DNA of 64,000 bases, taken from positions 1 through 64,000 of the forward strand of contig CALSUC010000002.1 in the NCBI GenBank assembly GCA_943789445.1, written 5' to 3'. The position numbers were made by a program, and so were the translations under genes. A model generated the notes under the pieces. That model had not been told where the DNA came from. It saw nothing but the letters and a program-made list of their open reading frames with translations, and ran no database searches. Below are positions 36,787-46,768 of the stretch, one piece after another (the stretch's first letter is position 1; each line of letters opens with the position of its first letter). This stretch comes from UBA4575 sp002386945. GTDB taxonomy: Bacteria; Pseudomonadota; Gammaproteobacteria; UBA4575.

Positions 36787-37842
36787 TTATTTGTTCGCTT
36801 TGAAGACAGTACTAGTGACGCTAGTGCCTGCGCGCAAGCGTTCGCCACCGCGTACAACAATGGCGTCGCCAGCAGCGATATCACCAATCGCTTCAATGTA
36901 GTCGCCATCACCCATGCCGATCTCTATAACGACCTGTTCGGCAATATTATCGGCATTGACTTTAAACACCGTGGTGCTGCCTTTGCGTAGTACTAAGGCG
37001 TCACGGTGTATTGAGACAACATTACGTGCCGCTGTAAAAGGCAGTCTGACACGAACCAATGTACCTGGTGCAATGGCCTTTTCTGGGGTTAAGCGTACTT
37101 CAAATAGACGTGAGCTATTGATGCTGGCTGGTACGATTGAATGCACAATTGCACTGCTGGATTGTTGGTTTAGCAAGACTTCGAGCTGGCTGTTGATCTG
37201 GATTAGACCGATCATCTGCGCTGCGATATAGACTTGGATTTCATTACTGTTTAGGTCGACAAAACGTACCACGGTATCGCCTGTCTTTAGCCATTCACCT
37301 ATTTGAACCGTGCGTTCTGTTACTACACCGTCGTAGGGTGCAATGATCTTGGAGCGTTTAATACGCTCTTCAATTTGCATTAAACGGGCTTGAGCAGCAC
37401 GCATATCACTTTGTGCGATCTGCAGGGAGGTCTGTGTTTGATCTAGTTGGTCGCGTGCCACACTGTTCGATTTGAGTAGCGCTTGATAACGCCGCACCTG
37501 TTTTTTAAATAGTGCGACACTGGCTTGCTCACTGGCGACGGTGGCTAGCTGTTCTTCTCTTTGTTGTTGTAAGAAGACGTCATCCAGAGTGGCAATGGCT
37601 TGGCCTTTTTTTAGCGCAGTGCCGACTTCAACAATAGCGGTTAGGCGGCCTTCAATTTCGGCGGCTATGCGAATGTCATTCTTGCTCAGGCTGATACCGG
37701 TATAAAGTACGGTAGGCGCTAATTGACGGATCTCGGCGGTATCGACAACCACTGGCTTGCTGCGACCCGCGGCGAAGCTGAGATTGCTACAAATTAGGAG
37801 CGCGCTAACAAGCGTCGTGAGAATGATCTTCATGGTAATCAA
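36787..37842 (-). CDS. RND efflux periplasmic membrane fusion protein (HlyD/AcrA family)
   Basis: A 351-residue adaptor that links the RND pump to an outer-membrane channel. It has a signal peptide (ending near SFAAG), a lipoyl-like half motif (GRLTAIVEVGTALKKGQAIATLDD), a coiled coil at about 85-165 and the second lipoyl half (IIAPYDGVVTERTVQIGEWLKTGD). The TTG at 37842 lies eight bases after AAGGA. An ATG three codons later is the alternative start but is too far from that site. It is the first gene of the operon with the downstream pump. Confidence 0.92.
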   Translation of the reverse strand: MITMKIILTTLVSALLICSNLSFAAGRSKPVVVDTAEIRQLAPTVLYTGISLSKNDIRIAAEIEGRLTAIVEVGTALKKGQAIATLDDVFLQQQREEQLATVASEQASVALFKKQVRRYQALLKSNSVARDQLDQTQTSLQIAQSDMRAAQARLMQIEERIKRSKIIAPYDGVVTERTVQIGEWLKTGDTVVRFVDLNSNEIQVYIAAQMIGLIQINSQLEVLLNQQSSSAIVHSIVPASINSSRLFEVRLTPEKAIAPGTLVRVRLPFTAARNVVSIHRDALVLRKGSTTVFKVNADNIAEQVVIEIGMGDGDYIEAIGDIAAGDAIVVRGGERLRAGTSVTSTVFKANK

Positions 37843-37969
37843 CGGTTAGTTCCTTCGATCTGAACAATATCATACAACCGACTTTGTCTTATATAACAAG
37901 ATGGTTCAGGAAGGGCCTAAACCCAGTGCTCGTACTGTCGCACTAAGGCAGGAATTTTAGGCCTATGAG

Positions 37970-38935
37970 TTAATCTTCACTAAGTGCACCAGAACAACTA
38001 CTGCCCTGACCCGCAGTGCAGCCATAACAGTGTTGTCCAATCATAATTTCGGCATTATCTAGACTGTTTTCTAATAGCATAGATAGATGCTTTTTCGATT
38101 GATCGGGGTTTTCTAGGGGCATCTCTAGCATCTGATTGAAGTCGCAGTCATATAAGTAGCCCTGCCAATCAACACTGATGGTGTCACGGCACATGACGTT
38201 GTCGATATTATCGATTTGGTGGGCATTTTTTAGCGTATCTAGATAACTATGAAAGTTACCCTTAGCCGCCAAGGTGCTGCCAAAACGCTTGATAGGCATG
38301 TTGGTGATGACAAATAACTGATTGAATTTTATAGAGAATCTTTCATCTAGCTGGGTTTTGTAATCCATTTCTAGGGCCGCTTGTGGTGGCGGTAATACGG
38401 CACCAATGGGGTTATACACTAGATGCAGGCGACGCTCGTTGTCGATGGCATAACCTAGGCTATTGAGTAGTTTAAGTGCCTCGATACTCTTGCTAAAAAC
38501 ACCTTTGCCACGCTGTAGGTCAACATTCAGCTCTGAGTAGCAGGGCAATGAGGCAACCACCTCTACCTGTTGCTCGGCTAGAAATTCAGCAAGACCTTCT
38601 TCCCCTGGCTCAAATAGCACGGTGAGATTGCAGCGATCACGCACATTCAGCCCAGCCTGTCGGGCATGACGCACTAAGGCGCGAAATTGTGGGTGTAGCT
38701 CGGGTGCACCACCGGTTAGATCTAATAGTTTAAAGCGGCCGGAGGCGATCACCTTAAATAAGATCGCCATATTCTCATCATCCATCATCTCGGTACGTGT
38801 GGGACCGGCGTTGACGTGGCAGTGAACACAGCTTTGATTGCAACGATAACCCAGATTGACCTGCAAAGTATCACTGGATTGTCTGCGGATTTGGGGGAAA
38901 TCGCTGGGGAATAATAGGGGTTTAGTTTCGCGCAT
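37970..38935 (-). CDS. arsS: Radical SAM/Cys-rich protein, ArsS-like (arsenosugar biosynthesis type)
   Basis: A 321-residue radical SAM enzyme. The iron-sulfur motif CxxxCxxC is at Cys32, Cys36 and Cys39 (YRCNQSCVHCHVNAGP), and the C-terminus is Cys-rich (CYGCTAGQGSSCSG). Together these match the ArsS family (TIGR04167), whose members add the adenosyl moiety to methylated arsenic on the way to arsenosugars. It lies 19 bp downstream of the TVP38/FAD-oxidoreductase fusion on the same strand and is likely co-transcribed. No arsM methyltransferase is in the window, so the actual substrate is open. Confidence 0.85.
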   Translation of the reverse strand: MRETKPLLFPSDFPQIRRQSSDTLQVNLGYRCNQSCVHCHVNAGPTRTEMMDDENMAILFKVIASGRFKLLDLTGGAPELHPQFRALVRHARQAGLNVRDRCNLTVLFEPGEEGLAEFLAEQQVEVVASLPCYSELNVDLQRGKGVFSKSIEALKLLNSLGYAIDNERRLHLVYNPIGAVLPPPQAALEMDYKTQLDERFSIKFNQLFVITNMPIKRFGSTLAAKGNFHSYLDTLKNAHQIDNIDNVMCRDTISVDWQGYLYDCDFNQMLEMPLENPDQSKKHLSMLLENSLDNAEIMIGQHCYGCTAGQGSSCSGALSED

Positions 38936-38954
38936 AAGTTACGTTACTAGATCA

Positions 38955-41081
38955 CTAGCCTAAGCGCCATGCTTGATAGCGTTGTAGTAATTGTTTGGCT
39001 CGGTCGCTAAAGCGTTCGCGTCGCCATTTTCCAGCAACAAAGCGATTGATTTCACTGCGACTTGGGTAGAGGTGGATGCTTTGTAGAATCTTGTTCAAAC
39101 CTAGGCCGTGGGTTCTAGCGAGGACAAATTCATGGATCAGTTCGCTGGCGCCTTCTGACACTATCTGTACACCTAGTATCTTGTCGCTGTTAACTGGTGT
39201 TAAGACCTTAATAAAGCCTGAATCGTGCTCATCGGTGATGGCACGATCAATCTCATCCATATCAAAGCGCGTAACCGTATAATCGATTTTTTGTTGTTTG
39301 GCGGCTTCTTCATTCAGGCCTAAGGAGGCTATCTCTGGATCGGTAAAGATCGCCAGCGGTACGTGATCTAGGCTGCAGCGAAAGCGCTTAAACGGGGCGA
39401 AGCTGGCGTTGGCTGCAGCGTACCAGCCTTGATGTGCAGCGACATGGGTGTAATTAAGTGGGCTGGTGACATCACCACAGGCATAGACATTATTAAAGCG
39501 TGTCTGTAGATAGTTGTTGCTGACTAGGCGTCCCTGTTCATTAGTTTCTAGGGCTAGGGCTTCTAGGCCAGTCAGGTTGGCTTGTCGCCCTACGGCTACT
39601 AGTAGGTGGCTGAACTCGACCTGTAGGCTGTTGCCATATTGTTCACCAATAAGGCGTGAACCTGCATCTGTTGTTTCATAACGCAGGCTTTTAAAGCCTG
39701 GGAACAGTTTCACACCATCGGCGATTAAGGCTTGTTCTACCACTGCTGCGAGTTCGGGGTCTTCACGGTTTAAGATATGCTCAGATGGAAAAATCATGCT
39801 GACTTCTGCACCTAGGCGTTGAAAAGCCTGCGCCAGTTCACAGCCTATCGGGCCAGCACCGATGATTAATAGCTGTTGCGGTAATGTCTGTAATGACCAA
39901 ATATTATCGCTGGTGTAATAGTTGATCTCGCTGATGCCAGGTAAATCTAAGGTGTTGGGGCGTGCGCCAGTGGCGATGGTAATGTTGCGGGTATTGAGTA
40001 CCTTGCCATTGACCTCAACCTGCCAAGGTGAGATGACTTTGGCCTGACCTTGGATGCAATCGACTCCTAGTTCACGGTAGCGTTGGCGTGAGTCTTTTGG
40101 TGCGATGCGGGCGATTTTATTCATGATGCGTTGTCTAACATCACCAAACTGTAGCTGGTAGTCGACTTGGGCTACGCCATAGTGCTGCGCTTGATTCAAG
40201 CTATGTACGTATTTCGCACTGCGTAAGATCGATTTTGACGGTACACAGCCAGTATTTAAGCAATCACCACCCATATCGGAGGCTTCAATTAAGGCAACTT
40301 TGGCTTGTAGCGTGGCACTGCTATAAGCGGCGACTAGGCCGCCGGCACCACCACCGATGACGATGTTGTGATAGTCAAACTGCTTGGGTCGTTGAAAACC
40401 TCGATAGGCCCTACGCTGGCGCAGGATCTGCATAAATTTGTTGGCGGTTAGTGGGAACAGGCCTAGTAATAAGAAACTAAGAATCAGCTTCAGCGAGAGG
40501 ATATCCTGAGCTGATCGGATGCTAGCCAGCTGCACACCGGCATTTACATAGACCATGGTCGCTGGCAGCATGCCGAGCTGGCTGACCCAATAATAAGTGC
40601 TTAGACGTATTGGCGTCATTGCGGTGACGACATTGACCAGGCCAAACGGGAACAGTGGGACCATGCGTAAGAAGAACAGATATAAGGCACCTTCTTCTTC
40701 AACCTTTTGATTAATCTTTTTTAAGGTCTCGGCATAGCGTGTTTGGATCCAGTCACGGGCGATATAACGAGCGATCAAGAAGGCTAGACTAGCGCCAATA
40801 GTGGAGGCGAAGGAGACAATAAACAGGCCTTTGCTAAAGCCAAATATGGCACCTGCAGCTAGCGTCATGATGGCCGCCATCGGTAGGGAGAACGCCGTCA
40901 CGATGACATAGAATGCAAAAAACAGGCTAGCAAATTGCACAGGCTGGTCGTGAAATGCCTGCGCCAGTTCACTTTGCCGATCTTGCAGACCAGCGAGACT
41001 CCAATCAATGTTGGATGCTGAGAGTAAAATGAAGGTAAAGCAAGAGATAGCTGCAATCAGTAAAAGAGCTTTTTTCATCAT
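38955..41081 (-). CDS. TVP38/TMEM64 membrane domain fused to FAD-dependent disulfide oxidoreductase
   Basis: A 708-residue fusion. Residues 1-225 form a DedA/TVP38-like membrane domain with several helices. Residues about 237-708 form a pyridine nucleotide-disulfide oxidoreductase resembling mercuric reductase or dihydrolipoamide dehydrogenase. It has an FAD-binding GGGAGG at 243-248, redox cysteines CLNTGC at 274 and 279, a second GAGPIGCE nucleotide-binding motif, a VYACGDV segment and a C-terminal dimerisation domain. The membrane part may anchor the flavoenzyme or transport its substrate or product. RefSeq uses this domain combination as a named bifunctional family, from memory. It is the upstream partner of arsS, which suggests a shared pathway. 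Confidence 0.9.
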   Translation of the reverse strand: MMKKALLLIAAISCFTFILLSASNIDWSLAGLQDRQSELAQAFHDQPVQFASLFFAFYVIVTAFSLPMAAIMTLAAGAIFGFSKGLFIVSFASTIGASLAFLIARYIARDWIQTRYAETLKKINQKVEEEGALYLFFLRMVPLFPFGLVNVVTAMTPIRLSTYYWVSQLGMLPATMVYVNAGVQLASIRSAQDILSLKLILSFLLLGLFPLTANKFMQILRQRRAYRGFQRPKQFDYHNIVIGGGAGGLVAAYSSATLQAKVALIEASDMGGDCLNTGCVPSKSILRSAKYVHSLNQAQHYGVAQVDYQLQFGDVRQRIMNKIARIAPKDSRQRYRELGVDCIQGQAKVISPWQVEVNGKVLNTRNITIATGARPNTLDLPGISEINYYTSDNIWSLQTLPQQLLIIGAGPIGCELAQAFQRLGAEVSMIFPSEHILNREDPELAAVVEQALIADGVKLFPGFKSLRYETTDAGSRLIGEQYGNSLQVEFSHLLVAVGRQANLTGLEALALETNEQGRLVSNNYLQTRFNNVYACGDVTSPLNYTHVAAHQGWYAAANASFAPFKRFRCSLDHVPLAIFTDPEIASLGLNEEAAKQQKIDYTVTRFDMDEIDRAITDEHDSGFIKVLTPVNSDKILGVQIVSEGASELIHEFVLARTHGLGLNKILQSIHLYPSRSEINRFVAGKWRRERFSDRAKQLLQRYQAWRLG

Positions 41082-41196
41082 AGGCTTCCACGGGGTCAGA
41101 GGTATCGGATGAGGCTTTAAATTACCGCAATGCTTACATCCACGTGAACTAGGATGTATGATTTTGCCTTTATTATCCAGTCATGCAGTGAGTCAT

Positions 41197-42090
41197 ATGC
41201 GTTTAATTAGTTATCATTTTCAAGGAAAAGTTCAGCTTGCAGTTGAACTGGGTCAAAAAGTATTTTTACCACTACTAGATAGCCGCTGGGATCAGAGGAT
41301 TGATTCTATGTTGGCGTTGATCGATGCTGGTGATGCTGCATTGGCACAGTTGAAAATACTAGCTGCTGAGCCTGAAGCTGCCAGTCTATGTGCATTTGCC
41401 CCAGAACAGCTTAGCTCACCGATCCCACGACCACGACAAAACGTGATGTGCCTAGGCCTGAATTACAAGGATCATGTGGCGGAAACTAATACGGATCCAA
41501 CACAGGAGGTCAAATTACCACGCTCACCGATTGTCTTTACTAAGGCGGCCAATAGTATGAATGGGCCTTATAGTGATATCGCAATTGATACAGCTATCTC
41601 AGCGAAGATGGACTGGGAGTCTGAGCTGGCGGTGATTATTGGTAAGGGTGGCATCGGTATTAGAGAAGAAGATGCGATGCAGCATGTCTTTGGTTACAGT
41701 GTATTGAATGATGTCACTGCCAGAGATCGCCAAAAATGGCATAAACAGTTTTTTATCGGTAAGAGTTATGCTGGTTGTTGCCCGATGGGGCCGGCTATTG
41801 TGACCGCCGATGAGATTGCTGATCCACATGACTTGGCTATTCGTAGTTGGGTTAATGGTGATCTCAAACAAGAATCGAATACCTGTCACCAAATCTTCAG
41901 TATCGCGAATGTTATTGCAGTTTTGTCACAGGGTATGCAGTTAGAAGCAGGTGATATCATTGCTACCGGGACGCCAGAGGGTGTTGGCTATGCCCGTACA
42001 CCGCCAGAGTATTTAATGCCTGGTGACGTGGTTGAATGCGAAGTAGAAGGGATTGGCAAGATCGCAAACCGCATAACGCAAAGAACGTAA
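41197..42090 (+). CDS. Fumarylacetoacetate hydrolase family protein
   Basis: A cytoplasmic enzyme of the FAH family (2-keto-4-pentenoate hydratase or acylpyruvase type) with a metal-binding core. NYKDHVAE at about 100-107 and the SPIVFTKAANS, WESELAVIIG, FGYSVLNDVTARD and GTPEGVGYARTPP segments are family landmarks. The start ATG 41197 (MRLISYHF) matches the usual N-terminus. An earlier in-frame ATG at 41158 would add 13 residues and cannot be excluded. The exact substrate is not determined. It is divergently placed from the TVP38 fusion gene. Confidence 0.9.
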   Translation: MRLISYHFQGKVQLAVELGQKVFLPLLDSRWDQRIDSMLALIDAGDAALAQLKILAAEPEAASLCAFAPEQLSSPIPRPRQNVMCLGLNYKDHVAETNTDPTQEVKLPRSPIVFTKAANSMNGPYSDIAIDTAISAKMDWESELAVIIGKGGIGIREEDAMQHVFGYSVLNDVTARDRQKWHKQFFIGKSYAGCCPMGPAIVTADEIADPHDLAIRSWVNGDLKQESNTCHQIFSIANVIAVLSQGMQLEAGDIIATGTPEGVGYARTPPEYLMPGDVVECEVEGIGKIANRITQRT

Positions 42091-42133
42091 GTTCGGCCAT
42101 GATCAGCTGATAAATGGCTGAGGGGTGTTTGCT

Positions 42134-43273
42134 ATGAACGCTAGTCAATCGTTTCAATTTCGAGGTGAAGCGGCTGAGTATTTCCGCATTTGGATTGTGA
42201 ATCTATTCCTCTCCATTGTTACTTTGGGGATTTACTCGGCCTGGGCCAAGGTGCGTAATAAGCAGTATTTTTACGGTAATACGATGGTTGCCGGTAGTGC
42301 CTTTGAATACAGTGCAGACCCAATTATGATCTTGAAGGGTCGATTGTTGGTGGTGGCTATACTGTTATTGTTTTCTTTTCTTGCTCGTTATTACCCACTC
42401 TTAGATCTGCTTTATTCGCCACTGTTTTTATTCATTCTGCCGTGGCTAGTATTGCGTGGCCTGATGTTTAATGCGCGTTATTCTAGTTATCGTAACCTGC
42501 ATTTTGCTTTTGTTGGCGGCCTTGGCAAGACTTATGCCGTAGTGCTTGGTCTGGGTATGATAACGCCCATGTTAATTATACTGGCCTCGTATTCTCTACT
42601 GGGGCCAGTGCTCGGTGTTGGGCAGGATGCAGTATCAAGGAGCGGGGTGGTGTTTATTTTAGGCACCACGCTACTGTTGTTGTTTATCTGGTGGGTCTTG
42701 TCTAGCTATTATTTGCAGCACTATTACGTCAATCATTCTCACTATGGTCGCTTGTCATTCGCGATGATGGCCTCTCTGAAACAGTTCTTTATATTTTTTA
42801 GTATTGCTGCGCTAGGATTCTCGGTCGCATTGATACTATTTCTATCGTTTAAATTTAGTGTTGATGCAGGTGATTTTGTAATAGATCTTGAGCTGACTTA
42901 TACGTTAATAGTTGTTTCCATTATGTTGCTTTATCTACGCGCCTATCTGAAGGTGCGGGTGTTTAATCAAGTGTGGAGTATGACGCGTTTAATGGATGCC
43001 GCTGATCAACCGCCAACGCAGCTTATGAGTTTTCACACAGAGCTTAAGGTGAATCCACTCTTCTTCGTTTATCTGACCAATATCATCGCCTCAGCAATCA
43101 GTTTAGGTTTGCTTATCCCATGGGCTAGGGTGCGTTTAGCGCGTTATCAAATTAATCGGATGACACTGTTAATGCATGGTGATCTCGATCGTATTATCGC
43201 CGATGAGAAAATGAAGGTGGGTAGCTTCGGTGGTGAGATGGGCGATCTCTTGGATATCGATATCGGCTTATGA
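42134..43273 (+). CDS. YjgN family (DUF898) inner-membrane protein
   Basis: A polytopic membrane protein of about 379 residues with two similar halves, each starting with a soluble strand and a GIYSAWAKVRNKQYFYGN / GLLIPWARVRLARYQINR type motif. This is the DUF898/YjgN signature. Start ATG 42134 has AGGGG eight bases upstream; a GTG at 42125 overlaps that site. Its function is unknown in the family. The stop overlaps the start of the M48 peptidase gene (ATGA). The YjgN-M48 pair recurs in proteobacteria, from memory. Confidence 0.88.
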   Translation: MNASQSFQFRGEAAEYFRIWIVNLFLSIVTLGIYSAWAKVRNKQYFYGNTMVAGSAFEYSADPIMILKGRLLVVAILLLFSFLARYYPLLDLLYSPLFLFILPWLVLRGLMFNARYSSYRNLHFAFVGGLGKTYAVVLGLGMITPMLIILASYSLLGPVLGVGQDAVSRSGVVFILGTTLLLLFIWWVLSSYYLQHYYVNHSHYGRLSFAMMASLKQFFIFFSIAALGFSVALILFLSFKFSVDAGDFVIDLELTYTLIVVSIMLLYLRAYLKVRVFNQVWSMTRLMDAADQPPTQLMSFHTELKVNPLFFVYLTNIIASAISLGLLIPWARVRLARYQINRMTLLMHGDLDRIIADEKMKVGSFGGEMGDLLDIDIGL

Positions 43274-44292
43274 TGAAGACTTCAGTCAATTATTTTGATG
43301 GCCATTCTGCATCAAGTGTCGAGGCCGAACTGCGGCTACAAGAAAATGGTGACTGCCAATTACTGTCGGATGATTTGCAGTATGATTTTGTTTGGGCCGA
43401 GGCTAAGTTAAGCCCAGCATTAGCTAAGACCGCACGTAGTTTAAAGCTACCCAATGGTGCCAAATGTGAGATCTCTGATCTTGCAGTATTAGCATGGATG
43501 GAGGCGCAGCAAGATGCTAAACAAAAAAGCAGAGGCTTGCTCTATTGGGTAAATTTGATGGAGTCGCGTTGGCATTTTGTGCTGATAACAGCGGTGCTTG
43601 TGATTGTCTTTGCCTTCAGTATGGTCACTTACGGTTTGCCTGCCTTGTCGAAGGGTGTAGCGCTTGCGTTGCCATTGTCTATCGATCAGCAGTTGTCAGA
43701 GGGTGCCAGTAGTTTGCTTGAGAGTAAATTGCTCAAGCCCAGTGAGATTCCACTAGAACGTCAGCAGGTGATAGCGACTGAATTTACGCGGATTATTAAT
43801 CAGCTGGATGATGGGCATAGCTTTAGTCTGATTTTTCGTAAGGGCTTGGGTGCGAATGCCTTTGCCTTTCCCTCTGGCATTATTCTTGTCACTGATGGTT
43901 TGGTGAATTTAGCGCAGACTGATGCCGAGGTCGTTAGTGTGTTGTTGCATGAGATGGGCCATGTGGTGAATCGCCATGGACTGCGTCTGTTATTACAGGG
44001 TTCGGCATTGACCCTATTGATAACAGTAGTCACTGGAGACTTTAGTGCCAGCACTGGTTTTATTGCGGCGCTGCCAGTCATGTTATTAGAGCAGGGCTAC
44101 TCGAGAGATCTTGAGCGTGAGGCAGACGACTTCAGTCTAAACTATATGCAAGCCCAAGGTTTAAGTACGCAGGCATTTGCCGATATTCTGCAACGCATTA
44201 GTGGTGATGATCAAAATTCAGTTTGGCAATACGCGTCTAGCCACCCAACCACGGCTGAGCGAATCCGTCGATTTCAACAGACAACACCATGA
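43270..44292 (+). CDS. M48 family zinc metallopeptidase
   Basis: A 340-residue membrane-associated peptidase. The zinc motif HEMGH starts at residue 227, followed by VVNRHG. The third ligand region is LEREADDFSLNYM, and a SHPTTAERIRRF ending is typical of M48. A membrane helix is visible at about 100-125. It overlaps yjgN upstream and the MATE gene downstream, each by ATGA, indicating translational coupling. It probably handles periplasmic or membrane proteins, but the target is unknown. Confidence 0.92.
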   Translation: MMKTSVNYFDGHSASSVEAELRLQENGDCQLLSDDLQYDFVWAEAKLSPALAKTARSLKLPNGAKCEISDLAVLAWMEAQQDAKQKSRGLLYWVNLMESRWHFVLITAVLVIVFAFSMVTYGLPALSKGVALALPLSIDQQLSEGASSLLESKLLKPSEIPLERQQVIATEFTRIINQLDDGHSFSLIFRKGLGANAFAFPSGIILVTDGLVNLAQTDAEVVSVLLHEMGHVVNRHGLRLLLQGSALTLLITVVTGDFSASTGFIAALPVMLLEQGYSRDLEREADDFSLNYMQAQGLSTQAFADILQRISGDDQNSVWQYASSHPTTAERIRRFQQTTP

Positions 44293-45698
44293 GTGCAGTT
44301 TCTCTGCGCGCACGCTTTCTGCATCGATGGTCTAGCCCGGCCGGTTATCGTGAGGTCTTGCAAATCGCCTTGCCAATGATTTTAAGCACTGGGGCTTGGG
44401 GCTTTTTATTGTTTTTTGATCGGATGTTCTTGGCCTGGTATTCGCCCGAGGCGGTGGCGGCTGCGATGCCAGCCGGTATGACTAGCTTTGCCTTGCTGGC
44501 TTTTTTTATCGGCATATCTGCCTTTGTGAATACCTTTGTTGCACAGTATTTTGGTGCTGATGAATACACTGAGATTGGCGCTATTATTTGGCAGGGTGTG
44601 TATCTCAGTCTGTTGTCCTTGCTACTTATTGTGCCTATGTATTTTCTCGCTGAAGCTTTATTTGCCGCCGCGGGACATGGGGCTGCGGTGCAAGAACTTG
44701 AGGTGATTTATTTCAAGACGCTGTTGTACTCAGCAGTGTTCCAAGTGATGAATAATGCACTCTCTAGTTTCTTTTCTGGGACGGGGAGAACGCTAGTGTT
44801 GATGTGGGTCAGCCTGCTGATATTAGTGATTAATCTGGTCTTAGACTACGCCTTGATATTCGGTCATTGGGGATTCCCTGAGTTGGGTATTCGTGGTGCA
44901 GCTATTGCGACTAATATTGGTATCATTGCCGGTTTTTTCACCTTCGTTTTTCTGATCACTTCTAAGGTCAGCCGAGATAGGTTTCACACGCTTAAGCGCT
45001 GGCGCTTTGATGCCTCTTTGTTTCTTCGTCTGATTCGTTTTGGTCTGCCAAATGGCGTGCGTCTATTTATTGATATGTCTGCCTTTGCTGCTTTTTTATT
45101 ATTGGTTGGGTTGCTCGGTACGCTTGAGTTAGTGGCGAGTAATATCGCATTTAATATTAATGCGCTGTCTTTCTTGCCGATGGTCGGCATGATGGTTGCG
45201 GTATCGGTATTAGTTGGTCAGCGCTTAGGTCAAGGTGAGCCAGAGCTGGCCGAGCGCTCAGTCTGGTCTGCTATTCATATATCATTTGTATTTTTTACGA
45301 TTCTGGGTACAGCCTATATTTTAATACCCGAATTTTTTATTTGGCCTTTCACGCAACAGGGAGGCTTGGATAGGCTCAATGGCAGCCATGAGCTGGTGGT
45401 TGTTCTGTTACGCTTTATTGCCTTCTTTGGACTCTTTGATGCGATGTTTTTGGTCTTGTTGGGTGCGCTAGAAGGGGCTGGAGATACGCGTTTTATTATG
45501 CGCAGTAGTTTTTTATTATCGTTTTTATTGTTGATTTTACCCTGTTACTTTTATGTTCAGAGTGGGGCCGCAACAGTGACTTTATTGTGGCTGATTATCA
45601 CGCTAAATATTGTTGCTTACTGTGCGCTATATTACTGGCGCTTTCGTGCGGCTGGCTGGAAAAAGCTACGAGTGATTAACGATTCAAAAGAATCATGA
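44289..45698 (+). CDS. MATE family efflux transporter
   Basis: A 469-residue inner-membrane transporter with about twelve hydrophobic helices in two halves, and the family pattern near the N-terminus (REVLQIALPMILSTGAWGFLLFFDRMFLAW). Such proteins export cationic drugs or metabolites using a sodium or proton gradient. It is the last gene of a three-gene overlapping operon. The substrate is not predictable. Confidence 0.9.
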   Translation: MSAVSLRARFLHRWSSPAGYREVLQIALPMILSTGAWGFLLFFDRMFLAWYSPEAVAAAMPAGMTSFALLAFFIGISAFVNTFVAQYFGADEYTEIGAIIWQGVYLSLLSLLLIVPMYFLAEALFAAAGHGAAVQELEVIYFKTLLYSAVFQVMNNALSSFFSGTGRTLVLMWVSLLILVINLVLDYALIFGHWGFPELGIRGAAIATNIGIIAGFFTFVFLITSKVSRDRFHTLKRWRFDASLFLRLIRFGLPNGVRLFIDMSAFAAFLLLVGLLGTLELVASNIAFNINALSFLPMVGMMVAVSVLVGQRLGQGEPELAERSVWSAIHISFVFFTILGTAYILIPEFFIWPFTQQGGLDRLNGSHELVVVLLRFIAFFGLFDAMFLVLLGALEGAGDTRFIMRSSFLLSFLLLILPCYFYVQSGAATVTLLWLIITLNIVAYCALYYWRFRAAGWKKLRVINDSKES

Positions 45699-45727
45699 AT
45701 TACAGTGGCGAGTTATCAGCGCGGCTA

Positions 45728-46768
45728 TTAGTTGAGTATGAAGGGTCGCATGCGACTGCTGAATGTTTTGACGTAACCTTTTTCTTCTCGCGTGATTAAG
45801 AGTACGGCCAGATCGTTTTCTTCGGCATAGGCATAAGCCTCTTGTGGCCCTAAGACTAATAGTGCAGTAGCCCATGCATCGGCCACTGTAGTTGACTCAT
45901 GTAGCACCGTGACCGAGGCCAAGTTATGTTGAACCGGGTAGCCTGTGCGAGGGTCGATCGTGTGTGAATAGCTCTGACCTTCATGCTCAAAGTAATTGCG
46001 ATAGTCACCTGAAGTGGCAACGCCTAAATTATCTAGGCCGATGACAGCTTCCACGCTACGGCCTGCATGCATCGGTGTTTCTATACCTATACGCCAAGCA
46101 GCACCATGTTCGGCAATGCCCTTGGCCTTAATTTCCCCACCAATCTCGACCATGTAGTTTTTAACGCCAAAATTATCTAAGAGCATGGCCAGCTGGTCGA
46201 CGCCATAGCCCTTGGCGATTGCCGATAAATCGACATAGACATTTTCTGCTGGCTTGAAAATACTAAGCGGTTGTTGTCGGGTTTGAATGCGATCCCAGCC
46301 CAAGGTCAGTCTTGCAATACGCACCTCAGTTGCACTAGGAAAGGCAAACCCTTCCAGCTTGGCACCAAAGCCCCATAAGTTTACTAGTGGCCCAACAGTG
46401 ATATCAAAGGCACCCTTGCTGGCTTGGCTGACGCTGTAGGCACGATCTAAAACGTAGATCAGTTCGGCATCGGCAGCGAACCAACCACTATGGTCCTGCG
46501 CATTGAACAGGCTGAGTTGTGAGTCTGGGATATAGGTCGACATCAATTGGTTGATCTCGGCGAGTCTTTGTTCTGCGGCTAGACGTACCGTTTTTATTTT
46601 TAGTGTGCTGGCCTGCCCATGCCACTGCATGGTGTAGCTGGTGCCCATGGTTTCACCACTGACTTGTGGGCCATGGTTTTCTTTACCGCAGGCGCTGAGT
46701 AATAGCAGTAGGCCAAGTGCTGCAGTTAGCGCAAAGTGATTTCGAAATGAGGGCTTGCTAGGGGACAT
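45728..46768 (-). CDS. apbE: FAD:protein FMN transferase (ApbE), lipoprotein
   Basis: A 346-residue periplasmic lipoprotein that attaches FMN to threonine in target proteins such as Rnf or Nqr subunits. It has a signal peptide with lipobox LSAC and lipidated Cys27. The family segments GTSYTMQW, FDITVGPLVNLWGFG, DLSAIAKGYGVD and SHTIDPRTGYPV are all present. No obvious flavinylation target is encoded in the window. It converges with the MATE gene. Confidence 0.94.
   Translation of the reverse strand: MSPSKPSFRNHFALTAALGLLLLLSACGKENHGPQVSGETMGTSYTMQWHGQASTLKIKTVRLAAEQRLAEINQLMSTYIPDSQLSLFNAQDHSGWFAADAELIYVLDRAYSVSQASKGAFDITVGPLVNLWGFGAKLEGFAFPSATEVRIARLTLGWDRIQTRQQPLSIFKPAENVYVDLSAIAKGYGVDQLAMLLDNFGVKNYMVEIGGEIKAKGIAEHGAAWRIGIETPMHAGRSVEAVIGLDNLGVATSGDYRNYFEHEGQSYSHTIDPRTGYPVQHNLASVTVLHESTTVADAWATALLVLGPQEAYAYAEENDLAVLLITREEKGYVKTFSSRMRPFILN

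Noticed and set aside
33745..37842. The HlyD-like and RND genes as the type I secretion system for the adhesins
   Set aside because: The transporter is an RND permease, not an ABC exporter, and the fusion protein is of the RND type.
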